Source: JAJDOD01 sp050299835 (GTDB lineage Bacteria; Pseudomonadota; Alphaproteobacteria; Rhodobacterales; Rhodobacteraceae). Taken from it: a stretch of 64,000 nucleotides of DNA. The position numbers and the translations under genes were made by a program. The notes beneath the pieces are model-generated. The model searched no databases. It was not told where the DNA came from and saw only the letters and a program-made list of their open reading frames with translations. The stretch spans positions 62,001 to 126,000 of the forward strand of contig JBNKWP010000002.1 of NCBI GenBank assembly GCA_050299835.1. Reading direction: 5' to 3'. Below, in pieces: positions 8,924 through 17,600 of this stretch (its first letter is position 1; each line of letters opens with the position of its first letter).

Positions 8924-9761
8924 TCTCGGGAAGCAGTCCAATCCTGATCGGAACCGTACTGCACCCCAGCCCGCCCGACACGATCAGATGACGCCCGCCT
9001 TCTTCGAAATGTCCGTAGTCGTAGCGTGTACCATGCCGTGAGGGCGCATAGATTGCCCGCCCGAAGGGTCTGATCTGGCCACCGTGCATATGCCCAGACA
9101 ATGTCAGGACAATCCGGGGATCGGCAAGCTCGGGAAAGATATCCGGCTCATGCGCAAGAAGGATAACCGGATCGTCACCGTCAATTGCGGAAAGCGTGGC
9201 GTCAAGATCATCGGCCCCGATGCGGCGGGGTTTACCTGGACCGCCCTTGAAGGCCTGTTGGGAATCAAGTCCTGCCAGCCAGAAATCCGGTCTCGGCCGC
9301 AGCGCATGGTTCTGCAGGACCGTGAAACCGGCATCCCCAAGGTGCTCCGCCGCAGCAACAGGCCCGGCGCGTCTTGCCTGCGCATCCCGATCATCATGCC
9401 AGTCATGGTTGCCGAGAATGGCATAACAGCCAAACGGCGCTTTCATTCCGGAAAGCGCCGCGGCCCCGGCCACAACATTGAGCGCCTTCCGTGCCGGAGA
9501 CATCCCTTCTGCAAGATCGCCCAGAAACAGGATCATGTCAGGGGCAAGTGCGGCCATCCGACGCTTTACGGCCTGCATGAACGCGGGCGTGACGGGCCGA
9601 TAGCCCCAGTGCAGATCTGACAAGATACCGATGCGAAGCGGCGCACGTTCGCCCCATCCGGGAAGCAGTACGACATGGCGCTGAACGCGGAATCGTGTGT
9701 TGGGTGCAATCACCGCCCGCCCGGCGCGGGAGCGCAACAGTCTGGCCCTAAGCCGAGACAC
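8895..9761 (-). CDS. Metallophosphoesterase (calcineurin-like)
   Basis: All metal-binding motifs of the calcineurin-like fold are seen in order: SDLHWG, LFLGDLAEG, LGNHDWHDD, LLAHEPD and LSGHMHGGQ. The arrangement and the 288-residue length resemble the YkoQ/YaeI group of membrane-associated phosphodiesterases, but no transmembrane segment is evident; the N-terminus is basic. The substrate is unknown. It follows sodB in the same direction with a terminator between, so it probably has its own promoter. Confidence 0.88.
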   Translation of the reverse strand: MSRLRARLLRSRAGRAVIAPNTRFRVQRHVVLLPGWGERAPLRIGILSDLHWGYRPVTPAFMQAVKRRMAALAPDMILFLGDLAEGMSPARKALNVVAGAAALSGMKAPFGCYAILGNHDWHDDRDAQARRAGPVAAAEHLGDAGFTVLQNHALRPRPDFWLAGLDSQQAFKGGPGKPRRIGADDLDATLSAIDGDDPVILLAHEPDIFPELADPRIVLTLSGHMHGGQIRPFGRAIYAPSRHGTRYDYGHFEEGGRHLIVSGGLGCSTVPIRIGLLPEITLVECQAG

Positions 9762-9790
9762 CGGACTTCATCTTTTCCAAAATACGCAAA

Positions 9791-9821
9791 CGGGCGCGGT
9801 CTTCGTCGAAGACCGCGCCCG
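9791..9821 (-). terminator. Intrinsic terminator after sodB
   Basis: A perfect 15-bp stem (CGGGCGCGGTCTTCG at 9791-9805 with its complement at 9807-9821) is followed on the minus strand by a T-rich stretch. It lies between the sodB stop and the metallophosphoesterase start. Confidence 0.8.
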
Positions 9822-9850
9822 CAGCGACTGCCAAAGGCAGGCGCAATCCC

Positions 9851-10450
9851 TTAAAGACGGCTGGCGACGTTTTCCCAGTTCACCAGATTGTCGAGGAAGT
9901 TCGTCAGGTATGCCGGGCGCTTGTTCCGATAATCGATATAATAGCTGTGCTCCCAGACATCGCAGCCCAGAAGCGCGGTCTGGCCAAAGCAGAGCGGGTT
10001 CACGCCGTTCTCGGTCTTGGTCACGGCAAGCCCGCCATCGGCCTTTTTAACCAGCCAGGCCCAGCCCGATCCGAATTGCCCGGCACCGGCGGCAGAGAAC
10101 TGCGACTTGAACTCGTCCATCGAGCCAAAGCTCTCGTTGATGGCGCTTTCAAGTTCGCCCGGCACGCCGTAATCGCCCGGCCCCATCATCTCCCAGAACT
10201 GGTTGTGGTTCCAAAGCTGGCTGATGTTGTTGAAGATGCCGTTCTGAGCCACCGCGCCTGCGTCATAAGTCCCGGTGATGATGTCTTCGAGGCTCCTGCC
10301 CTCCCACTCGGTCCCTTCGATCAGCTTATTGCCGTTGTCGACATAGGCCTTGTGGTGCAGGTCGTGGTGAAATTCGAGCGTCTCTTTCGACATGCCCTTC
10401 GCAGCAAGCGCATCGTGGGCATAAGGAAGATCGGGAAGTTCGAAAGCCAT
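9851..10450 (-). CDS. sodB: Superoxide dismutase [Fe/Mn]
   Basis: Cytosolic enzyme that converts superoxide to oxygen and peroxide. The 199-residue protein carries the iron/manganese SOD signatures: EFHHDLHHKAYVDNGN, NHNQFWEMM, GQFGSGWAWLV and the metal-binding CDVWEHSYYIDYRN. The overall pattern favours an SodB-type iron enzyme, but metal choice cannot be proved from sequence. It is monocistronic, with a strong terminator downstream. Confidence 0.95.
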   Translation of the reverse strand: MAFELPDLPYAHDALAAKGMSKETLEFHHDLHHKAYVDNGNKLIEGTEWEGRSLEDIITGTYDAGAVAQNGIFNNISQLWNHNQFWEMMGPGDYGVPGELESAINESFGSMDEFKSQFSAAGAGQFGSGWAWLVKKADGGLAVTKTENGVNPLCFGQTALLGCDVWEHSYYIDYRNKRPAYLTNFLDNLVNWENVASRL

Positions 10451-10571
10451 GGTTTTACCCCTCGTTGTTCGGGTGGAAATCTTAGGTACTACCTGATGTG
10501 GAACGACCGGGCGGTCAAGTCGGTTCCCGAAATTTGGATCGACGACCTTCCAGGGAACGCGATCCGCTTAC

Positions 10572-11207
10572 CTATGACTGCTTTTTCATATGCGGGAAGT
10601 CGCCTGCGGCGATATAGGCCTCTTCCTCTGGCGTGGAGATCCGCCCGTAGATCGGGTTCCGGTGCGGATGCCGCCCGAACGCCTCGATGATCCCGCGCAC
10701 GCGGCTGTTCTGGGACCGAAACCCCTCCACCATGTCCGACAACTGCTCGGGCAGACGACACACGATCGTCTCCGTCACCTCTTCGATCAGGTCGAAACGC
10801 GCAAGATGGTCGGGGCCTTCGCAATGGGCGATTGAAATAACGAAGAACGCGGCCTCCCAAGGGGCGTACATATCGAGACCACCCATTGCGATGGTGTCCA
10901 TTGCCAGGCGGCAGGCCTTGATATCCTGTCCAAAAGCCGCGGGCGTGTCGCGCCAGAGCGAGCGCGGAAACTGGTCGAGCGCAATCAGCAATGCCAGCCG
11001 CCCGCGTTCCGTCTCTGCCCAGTGGTCGAGGGCTCCGCGCGCGGCCGCCTCTGTCAGGCCGGCGAAACGCTCGATGATGATGGCATCCATCCCGCCCTGC
11101 ATCCGCTCGTCCCAGAATGCGTCATGGGTCGCGCGGTCGTTCTGGTGCCCGGTATCGGGGAACCAGAGGTCGAGCACCTGTTCAGGCTGATAGGTCGTCT
11201 CTGCCAT
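10572..11207 (-). CDS. DUF924 family protein
   Basis: The protein is an all-helical DUF924 member with the family hallmarks VLDLWFPD near the N-terminus, LALLIALDQFPRSLWRDTP in the middle and NSRVRGIIEAFGRHPHRN near the end. The fold is TPR-like and the function is unknown. I start it at the ATG at 11207, which follows GGGGGT; the in-frame TTG 24 nt upstream is weaker. It gives 211 residues. It stands between sodB and homospermidine synthase. Confidence 0.85.
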   Translation of the reverse strand: MAETTYQPEQVLDLWFPDTGHQNDRATHDAFWDERMQGGMDAIIIERFAGLTEAAARGALDHWAETERGRLALLIALDQFPRSLWRDTPAAFGQDIKACRLAMDTIAMGGLDMYAPWEAAFFVISIAHCEGPDHLARFDLIEEVTETIVCRLPEQLSDMVEGFRSQNSRVRGIIEAFGRHPHRNPIYGRISTPEEEAYIAAGDFPHMKKQS

Positions 11208-11267
11208 CGCACCCCCCGTTTCGTCGGACAATAGTTCGGGGTCGGCGTCTTGCTGTCACGAGAATTC

Positions 11268-12686
11268 TTAACTCGCCAGAACGTTCTTGAACTGCCAGGG
11301 GTCGCTTTCGTCGATGTCTTCGTCGAATTGCGTCCAGCGCTCGGAGATAGGTGTCCAGTCGGTGTAATGCGCCTCGACCGGGCCGAGATAGGGTCGTTGC
11401 ACTTCGAGGCACCGCACGTGATCCATCTCGTCGGTCTCCACGATCCCGGCCTCGGGGTTTTCCAGCGCCCAGACCATGCCAGCGAGTACGGCAGATGACA
11501 CCTGAAGCCCGGTCGCGTTCTGGAACGGTGCAAGGTCGCGCGTTTCCTCGATTGACAGCCGCGAGCCGAACCAGAGCGCGTTCCTCTCATGACCGTAGAG
11601 CAGCACACCCAGTTCGTCGATTCCGCCAGTGATCTCATTTTCGTCCATAATGTGTTGAATGGACTGGATTTTCCCGGAGCCAAATGTCTCATGAAAGGAC
11701 AGTACGGCATCGTCGCATGGGTGGTAGGCGTAGTGACAGGTGGGGCGGTACTCCGGGTTCGCCCCCTCGCCGACCGTGAAATAATCGGAGATCGAGATCG
11801 CCTCATTATGGGTCACAAGAAACCCGAACTGAGGCCCCGGAGTCGGGCACCAGGTGTGAACCTTGGTCATCGCGCCTGGCTGGTTCAGCCAAATCGCGGC
11901 CTGACAACCTGTGTCATAGCCGCTGGCATTCTCCGGCATCCAGGTTTCGTGAGTACCCCACCCGAGTTCGGCGGGCTGGAACCCTTCAGAGATGAAGCCC
12001 TCCACCGACCAGGTGTTCACGAAAGTGCCGATCTTCTTATGCCGGTTCGACTTCTGCGTGTCGCGTTCCGCGATATGGATGCCCTTTACGCCCAGCGACT
12101 GCATCAGCCGCGCCCAACCTTCGCGGTCGGAGGGCATCGGATCGTCTCGCCCGGTATCGCGCGACAGCGTCATGAGCGCTTCCTTCACGAACCAGCTCAC
12201 CATACCGGGATTAGCACCACAGCAGGACACCGCCGTGGTTCCACCCGGATTGCGCCTTTTCTCATCCCGGACTGTCTGGCGGAGTGCATAGTTCGTCCGG
12301 TCGGCATTCTCGGACGTGTCGAAGTAAAACCCCGCCCAGGGTTCCACAACCGTGTCGATGTAGAGCACGCCCAACTCGCGGCAGAGCTTCATAATGTCGA
12401 GCGAGGAGGTATCGACGGAAAGGTTCACGCAGAACCCCTTGCCGTCCACGAAGAGCCCACCAAGCAACTTACGGTAGTTCTCCCGTGTTACCGCCTCTTC
12501 GATATGATGAATGCCCCGCTGCGCGAGAAAGGTATGATCGTCGAGGTTGGGCTCGATCACATAAACCTGTCTGGCGTCATATTCGAAATGCCGCTCGATC
12601 AGGGGAAGCGTACCGCGCCCGATGGAGCCGAACCCGATGATGACGATTGGGCCGTCGATCTGGCCGTAATCGGGATAGCTGGTCAT
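11268..12686 (-). CDS. hss: Homospermidine synthase
   Basis: The enzyme transfers an aminobutyl group between polyamines, using NAD, to make sym-homospermidine. This is a common polyamine in alphaproteobacteria. The 472-residue protein starts with a Rossmann motif (VIIGFGSIGRGTLPLI). It contains stretches typical of the bacterial enzyme: DTVVEPWAGFY, CCGANPGMVSWFVKEAL and WGTHETWMPENASGYDTG. The length is normal. GAGGAG lies upstream of the ATG. The gene is downstream of soxG in the same direction, 89 bp away, so co-transcription with the sox operon is possible. Confidence 0.92.
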   Translation of the reverse strand: MTSYPDYGQIDGPIVIIGFGSIGRGTLPLIERHFEYDARQVYVIEPNLDDHTFLAQRGIHHIEEAVTRENYRKLLGGLFVDGKGFCVNLSVDTSSLDIMKLCRELGVLYIDTVVEPWAGFYFDTSENADRTNYALRQTVRDEKRRNPGGTTAVSCCGANPGMVSWFVKEALMTLSRDTGRDDPMPSDREGWARLMQSLGVKGIHIAERDTQKSNRHKKIGTFVNTWSVEGFISEGFQPAELGWGTHETWMPENASGYDTGCQAAIWLNQPGAMTKVHTWCPTPGPQFGFLVTHNEAISISDYFTVGEGANPEYRPTCHYAYHPCDDAVLSFHETFGSGKIQSIQHIMDENEITGGIDELGVLLYGHERNALWFGSRLSIEETRDLAPFQNATGLQVSSAVLAGMVWALENPEAGIVETDEMDHVRCLEVQRPYLGPVEAHYTDWTPISERWTQFDEDIDESDPWQFKNVLAS

Positions 12687-12775
12687 GGCTGGCTCCTCTG
12701 TTTGTCACGTTCGGGGCTAGCAGATTGAACGGAGCGGTAAAGCCCGAAAACCCAGAGCAGCGCACCGCCAGCCTT

Positions 12776-13351
12776 TCACCGGAGGTATCCGACCTCGCTA
12801 CCTTGAGCGGCGGCATGTTTGAGGATGCCGAAAACGTAAGCCGCGACCGAACGGAAACAGATCAGATGCGCCTCGCCTTCGGCGGAGAACCAGAAGGCCG
12901 CAGGCACCTGCGCCAGACGAGTCCGGCGCACTGTTCCGAGCGGGAGGGCGGTTGAGCGCATATCCGCCGGGGTCAATTTGGCAAGCGTCTCGCGGATCGC
13001 CACACCATCTCCGGTGAGCGTGAAGACAGAACGCGCGTCGGACATGTTGATTGCAAGGCAATGCTGGCCCGCCAGCGCCTCGGACAGCGTCGAAACGCGG
13101 GCATCGGCTTCGTCGCGCGGGCAGAGCAGCATCATTTCGTCCGGCGACATCCAGAGCAGCGCATCAGCATCGCCCTGCACCAGCTTCTGGCTCTCAGGTA
13201 TGGCAGTAACAAGACACCCCGCAATAGCATTCCGAATGCCCTTGTCGGACAGGTCGCCGCGGATCGTCACCATGCCGCGTGGATCTGCCTCCGAAATGCT
13301 GACGACACCATCGAAGGATACGCCGCCCAGGGCGCTAACCGGATCAGACAT
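12776..13351 (-). CDS. soxG: Sarcosine oxidase gamma subunit
   Basis: The gamma subunit of the heterotetrameric sarcosine oxidase, last of the sox genes. The 191-residue protein has the GcvT-like segment of the family (SDARSVFTLTGDGVAIRETLAKL) and ends in a helix (CFRSVAAYVFGILKHAA). I chose the ATG at 13351, which overlaps soxA by 8 nt and suits translational coupling; an in-frame start at 13375 is less likely. Identity rests on both sequence character and position after soxA. Confidence 0.88.
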   Translation of the reverse strand: MSDPVSALGGVSFDGVVSISEADPRGMVTIRGDLSDKGIRNAIAGCLVTAIPESQKLVQGDADALLWMSPDEMMLLCPRDEADARVSTLSEALAGQHCLAINMSDARSVFTLTGDGVAIRETLAKLTPADMRSTALPLGTVRRTRLAQVPAAFWFSAEGEAHLICFRSVAAYVFGILKHAAAQGSEVGYLR

Positions 13352-16300
13352 CCTGCTTCTCCCCATCCTTGTCATAGAAAACCGGGTCCACGATCTTTGC
13401 TTTTACCACGGTGCCGTCGATCTCGGGGAAATCGATAATCTCCCCCATTCGGTCCGGCCCGCGCTCCACCAATCCCATCGCGATGCCTCGATTCAAAGTC
13501 GGCGAGCGATAGGTCGAAGTGACGCGGCCTTGGGTCTTCTTCTGACCGTTCGCCGTTTCGCCCTCGTCAACCGCATAGGCGCCGTCCGGCAGGACCGAGC
13601 CGTCCACCGTCTCCAGACCCACCAGCTTCCAGCGCAACGGATCGGTCATGTGATCGCGTTGCTGGGCACGCTTTCCGATGAAATCGTCCTTCTTCTTCGA
13701 AATCGCCCAGTGCAACCCAAGGTCTTGCGGGATCACCGTGCCATCGGTTTCGTCCCCGATCATGATGAAGCCCTTCTCGGCCCGCAGGATATGCAGCGCC
13801 TCGGTCCCGTAGGGCGTGATCCCATGCGGCTTCCCGGCCTCCAGCAGCTTGTCCCAGAGCGCCCGGCCCTGCGACGCCGGCACGGCGATCTCGTAGGACA
13901 GCTCGCCCGAGAAGGAGATGCGGAACACACGCACCGGCAGATTGCCGAACGCACCTTCGCTCCACGCCATAAAAGGGAAGTTGTCCTTCGAGACGTCGAA
14001 ATCCGGCTTCAGCGCCTCCAGCACCTCCCGCGCCTTCGGACCCGCAACTGCAAATTGCGCGTAATGCTCGGTGACGTTGGCCACATAGACCTTCCAGTCC
14101 CACCATTCGGTCTGAAGCCATTCCTCCATATGGGCGTGGATGCGTTCCGCCCCGCCCGACGTGGTGTGGCAAAGCCAGGTGTCGTCGTCGATCCGCGCGA
14201 CCACGCCGTCGTCGGACAGGAACCCATTCTCCGAGCACATCAGACCATAGCGGCATTTGCCGGGTTTCAGCGTGCTCATCATGTTGGTGTAAAGCATGTC
14301 GAGGAACTTCCCCGCATCCGGCCCCTTCACGACGATCTTGCCCAGCGTCGAGGCATCGAGCAGCCCGACCTTGTTCCGCACCGCCAGCACCTCGCGCGAG
14401 ACCGCCTCTTCCACGCTCTCGCCCGCTTTCGGGAAGGCGTAAGGCCGCCGCCAATGACCGACCGGCTCCCAATGCGCGCCGTTCGCCTCGTGCCAATCGT
14501 GAACCGGCGTTTGCCGGACGGGCTGGAACAGCTCGGCCCGCGCCTCGCCCGCGATCGCGCCCATGACGAGCGGCGTATAAGGCGGACGGAAGGTGGTGGT
14601 GCCGACGTCCGGGATCGCCGCCTTCAGCTCGCCAGAAAGGATCGCCAGCCCGTTGATATTGCTGAGCTTGCCCTGATCCGTCGCCATACCGAGCGTGGTA
14701 TAGCGTTTGGCATGTTCGACGCTCTCAAAGCCTTCTTTGGCCGCCAATTCAACATCGGTGACTTTCACGTCGTTCTGATAGTCGAGCCATGATTTGGCTT
14801 TCAGCTTGTAAGGCGCGTTGGCGGGCATTTTCCAGACCGGCGCAATCGGCTGAACCTCTTCCACCTTTGCACCCGGCGCGTCCGAGGCGCCTGTGTGCCC
14901 GGCCGCCTTCGCCGCCGCGACACCCGCGCGATGGGCGTCCGAAACCACGTCGAGTACCGTCATCTCGCCGCTCGCCATCCCCGCCGTCAGCACGAATTTC
15001 GCACCGTCGGGTCCGGTTGGCCCGCGCGATGGATCGGGCGCGAAATGCGCTTGTTCATCGCTCCAGATCAGCTTGCCGCCGCAATGGGACCAAAGATGCA
15101 CCACCGGAGACCAGCCGCCCGACATGGCGACGCAATCGCAGTCGATCTCTTCCACGACATCGCCCGCGCCGTTTTGCTCGCAGATCTGCACCCTGGTCAC
15201 CGATTTCGGCCCCACCACGCTGGCGATGCCTTTACCCGAGAGCACCCGGATGCCCTGGCCCCGCGCTTCCTCCGCCAGCGGCCCGGTCGCTTCAGGTCTT
15301 GCGTCAAGCACCGCAGGCACTTCCAGCCCGGCGCCCTTCAGTGCCAGCGCCGTGCGATACCCGTCGTCGTTATTGGTCACCACCACCGTCCGGTCGCCCG
15401 GAACCACGCCGTAATTCACCACATAGTCGCGAACAGCGCTCGCCAGCATCACGCCGGGGATATCGTTGCCCGCAAAGCTCAAAGGCCGCTCGATGGCCCC
15501 CGTCGCGGTGACGATCTGCGTCGCACGAACCTTCCACAGCCGGTGACGCGGTCGTGAATGGTCCGGCGCGTGATCCGTGACCCGCTCGTCCAGCAGCGTA
15601 TAGCCGTGGTCGTAGACACCCGATCCGATGATGCGCGTCCGCAGGCGCACATTCTGCATGGCCTCCAGCGCAGCGACTGTCTCGGCTACCCAGTCTTCGG
15701 CCGATTTGCCGTCGATCTCTGCCCCGTCCACCGGGGCACGCCCGCCCCAATGCGCTGTCTGCTCGACCAGAAGCACCTCCGCGCCGGCACGACCCGCCGC
15801 CAGCGCCGCCGTCAGACCCGCGATCCCGCCACCGATGACCAGCACGTCCACATGCGCGTGAAAATGTTCGTAATGATCTGCGTCCCGCGCTTTGGGCGGT
15901 TTGCCCAGCCCCGCAGATTTCCGGATCACCGGCTCATAGACATGCTTCCAGAAGGCCCGCGGCCAGGTGAAGGTCTTGTAATAGAACCCCGCCGGGAAGA
16001 ACCGCCAGAGCCTGGAATTCACCGCGCCCACGTCGAATTCGAGCGACGGCCAATGGTTCTGGCTCTGCGTCTCCAGCCCGTCATACAACTCGGTCGTGGT
16101 CGCCCGCGCGTTTGGCTCGAATGTCTTACCGTCGCCCAGACCCAAAAGCGCATTCGGCTCCTCTGGCCCGCTGGTCACGATGCCGCGCGGCCGGTGATAC
16201 TTGAACGACCGCCCGACCAGCACCTGCCCCGCACCCAGAAGCGCGGCGGCCACGGTGTCGCCCTTGTAGCCACGCATGGTGCGACCATTGAAGCTGAAGG

Positions 16301-16355
16301 TCATGGCGCGCGAGCGGTCGATCAGCCGCCCGCCGGTGTCGAGACGGCGGCTCAT
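13344..16355 (-). CDS. soxA: Sarcosine oxidase alpha subunit
   Basis: The large subunit of tetrameric sarcosine oxidase, which demethylates sarcosine to glycine, passing the methyl group to tetrahydrofolate and making peroxide. The 1003 residues show three parts. The N-terminal ferredoxin-like region has TFSFNGRTMRGYKGDTVAAALL. A FAD/NAD-binding centre has VLVIGGGIAGLTAALAAGRAG and ATGAIERPLSFAGNDIPGVM. A C-terminal aminomethyltransferase (GcvT-like) half from about residue 610 has YTNMMSTLKPGKCRYGLMC and YGTEALHILRAEKGFIMIG. It overlaps soxD by 4 nt. No folate-cycle gene (folD, purU, glyA) accompanies it here. Confidence 0.97.
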   Translation of the reverse strand: MSRRLDTGGRLIDRSRAMTFSFNGRTMRGYKGDTVAAALLGAGQVLVGRSFKYHRPRGIVTSGPEEPNALLGLGDGKTFEPNARATTTELYDGLETQSQNHWPSLEFDVGAVNSRLWRFFPAGFYYKTFTWPRAFWKHVYEPVIRKSAGLGKPPKARDADHYEHFHAHVDVLVIGGGIAGLTAALAAGRAGAEVLLVEQTAHWGGRAPVDGAEIDGKSAEDWVAETVAALEAMQNVRLRTRIIGSGVYDHGYTLLDERVTDHAPDHSRPRHRLWKVRATQIVTATGAIERPLSFAGNDIPGVMLASAVRDYVVNYGVVPGDRTVVVTNNDDGYRTALALKGAGLEVPAVLDARPEATGPLAEEARGQGIRVLSGKGIASVVGPKSVTRVQICEQNGAGDVVEEIDCDCVAMSGGWSPVVHLWSHCGGKLIWSDEQAHFAPDPSRGPTGPDGAKFVLTAGMASGEMTVLDVVSDAHRAGVAAAKAAGHTGASDAPGAKVEEVQPIAPVWKMPANAPYKLKAKSWLDYQNDVKVTDVELAAKEGFESVEHAKRYTTLGMATDQGKLSNINGLAILSGELKAAIPDVGTTTFRPPYTPLVMGAIAGEARAELFQPVRQTPVHDWHEANGAHWEPVGHWRRPYAFPKAGESVEEAVSREVLAVRNKVGLLDASTLGKIVVKGPDAGKFLDMLYTNMMSTLKPGKCRYGLMCSENGFLSDDGVVARIDDDTWLCHTTSGGAERIHAHMEEWLQTEWWDWKVYVANVTEHYAQFAVAGPKAREVLEALKPDFDVSKDNFPFMAWSEGAFGNLPVRVFRISFSGELSYEIAVPASQGRALWDKLLEAGKPHGITPYGTEALHILRAEKGFIMIGDETDGTVIPQDLGLHWAISKKKDDFIGKRAQQRDHMTDPLRWKLVGLETVDGSVLPDGAYAVDEGETANGQKKTQGRVTSTYRSPTLNRGIAMGLVERGPDRMGEIIDFPEIDGTVVKAKIVDPVFYDKDGEKQDV

Positions 16356-16681
16356 GCGAATTCCCTCCAGTTCCAGCCCGGGCGCTTGGCCGAGATTGCG
16401 TCTCGTATCGCCTGAGGCGGCTCAGTGACCTGCGCTTCATAGGTGCCAAAGACCTCCAGCGTCACCGTATCCCGCGCCGCATGGAACCACTTGCCGCAGC
16501 CATGCGCGTGACGCCAGCGCTCGAAATGCACGCCCTTTGGATTCTCACGGTGAAAGAGATACCCTTCGAACTCCTCATCCGAGGAGCCGGGGCCGAAGCG
16601 CTTCAGATGCGCCTCTCCGCCGGGAGAAAGTTCGGTCTCGTCACAGACGACACCGCAGTAAGGACAGGTGAGGATCAGCAC
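16352..16681 (-). CDS. soxD: Sarcosine oxidase delta subunit
   Basis: Small zinc-binding delta subunit of tetrameric sarcosine oxidase. The family start LILTCPYCGVVCDETEL gives the first two zinc cysteines, and HAHGCGKWFHAARDT supplies further ligands. I chose the GTG at 16681, which follows GGAGG at 8 nt and matches the normal family N-terminus, giving 109 residues. The frame also allows an ATG 24 nt upstream. The stop overlaps the soxA start (ATGA). Confidence 0.95.
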   Translation of the reverse strand: MLILTCPYCGVVCDETELSPGGEAHLKRFGPGSSDEEFEGYLFHRENPKGVHFERWRHAHGCGKWFHAARDTVTLEVFGTYEAQVTEPPQAIRDAISAKRPGWNWREFA

Positions 16682-16716
16682 GGTGCGCCTCCAGTGGTTA
16701 CGCACAAACGGAATGA

Positions 16717-16740
16717 GCCGGCCTCCGAAAGGAAGCCGGC
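16717..16740 (-). terminator. Hairpin between the small membrane-protein gene and soxD
   Basis: Near-perfect stem-loop (GCCGGCCTCC, GAAA loop, GGAAGCCGGC; one mismatch) just after the small gene at 16769-17035 and 36 nt before soxD. On the minus strand it is followed by a modestly T-rich stretch. It could end or attenuate transcription, or act as a processing site inside the sox operon. Confidence 0.5.
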
Positions 16741-16768
16741 CCGGTTCAGCCCCGAAGATGGGGAAAGT

Positions 16769-17035
16769 TCAGTTGCCGTCGATAGCGGGCGCGGTTTCGA
16801 TCGCAGGCGCGTCAGTACCGACAGGCGCCGTCCCTGTCGCCTGATCGCCAATGGCGGCCGGAGCGCCGTCAGACGTGACGGTGCCGGTGCCGGACGAACC
16901 GATCGCGATAAGAGCGACGACCGCAACAAGCACGATGCCCGCCCAGAGCCACTTGGCGTTCGACCCTGTATCGTAGTCGAGATACCGGTCGTTGCCTTTC
17001 CGCCTTGGGTCGTTATGCGAGTAGTAATCAGCCAT
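16769..17035 (-). CDS. Hypothetical single-pass membrane protein inside the sox operon
   Basis: An 88-residue protein beginning MADYYSHNDPRRKGNDRYLD. A transmembrane helix (LWAGIVLVAVVALIAIG) follows, then an Ala/Thr/Gly/Pro-rich tail that is likely periplasmic. GGAGGCTGG lies upstream of the ATG at 17035. It sits between soxB and soxD, where the canonical operon has no extra gene, and is followed by a hairpin. I do not recognise a named family. Confidence 0.65.
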   Translation of the reverse strand: MADYYSHNDPRRKGNDRYLDYDTGSNAKWLWAGIVLVAVVALIAIGSSGTGTVTSDGAPAAIGDQATGTAPVGTDAPAIETAPAIDGN

Positions 17036-17256
17036 TTTCCAGCCTCCTCTCTGTGGCGAAGAGGTAGGCATGTGCAGGCGGCCTGCACAGAGGAAATGCA
17101 GGGATGCGAGAGGCTTGAGCCAAAGACTGCGCGAAAGCGCTTTGGGAATGCGCTGGTTATGGCCGATCCGGTCCTATCGGCGAGAACTGGCTCATCGGCT
17201 CTTCCATTCTGCGCGGATATGCCCATATCGGGAAAACGCAAACGAACGAGTGCCGA

Positions 17257-17382
17257 ATGACCAAGCTTCTCCCCGCCCTGCCGCTTCTTATTATGACCGT
17301 ATCCGCGGTCGTCTTTGTTTGGCGCGGGTTCGACGACCGTTCCGAAAGTGCGAAGAAGCGCAGCAAGTTCAAACGTTGGTAA
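17257..17382 (+). CDS. Possible 41-residue membrane peptide
   Basis: A short frame on the plus strand codes MTKLLPALPLLIMTVSAVVF, continuing to a basic tail (KKRSKFKRW). This is a hydrophobic helix followed by positive residues, as expected of a small membrane protein with the tail in the cytoplasm. It lies opposite to the sox genes in the soxB-16769 interval. The ribosome site is weak, and short length makes chance hard to exclude. Confidence 0.35.
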   Translation: MTKLLPALPLLIMTVSAVVFVWRGFDDRSESAKKRSKFKRW

Positions 17383-17396
17383 CAGAGGCTCGCGTT

Positions 17397-17582
17397 GCCC
17401 CGGACCTGATCCGGGGCCTCTGACGGTTCGCGGCGAGAGGTCCCGGGTCAAGCCCGGGACGTCTAGTTCGTCTTCCTTCTGAACCAAGACCGACAAAGGC
17501 TTGCGTCCGACACGAGGGGTGGGCGTTTGCGCCCGCCCCGGCGGGGCTCTTCGGGCGCGAGCCGGTCCGTCAAGCGGACCGG
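17397..17582. repeat. Three 21-bp palindromes of 8-5-8 architecture
   Basis: Three palindromes share an 8-bp stem and 5-nt loop: GCCCCGGA-cctga-TCCGGGGC at 17397-17417, GTCCCGGG-tcaag-CCCGGGAC at 17440-17460 and CCGGTCCG-tcaag-CGGACCGG at 17562-17582. Similar GC-rich interspersed palindromes are common in intergenic DNA of Rhodobacterales. They fill the otherwise gene-poor stretch between soxB and the next gene. Confidence 0.7.
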
Positions 17583-17600
17583 CGAAGCCTGGGTTCTCTT

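Noticed and set aside
12978..14792. Open frame of 604 residues on the plus strand
   Set aside because: Antisense of soxG/soxA, composition rich in Arg and Pro without any domain.
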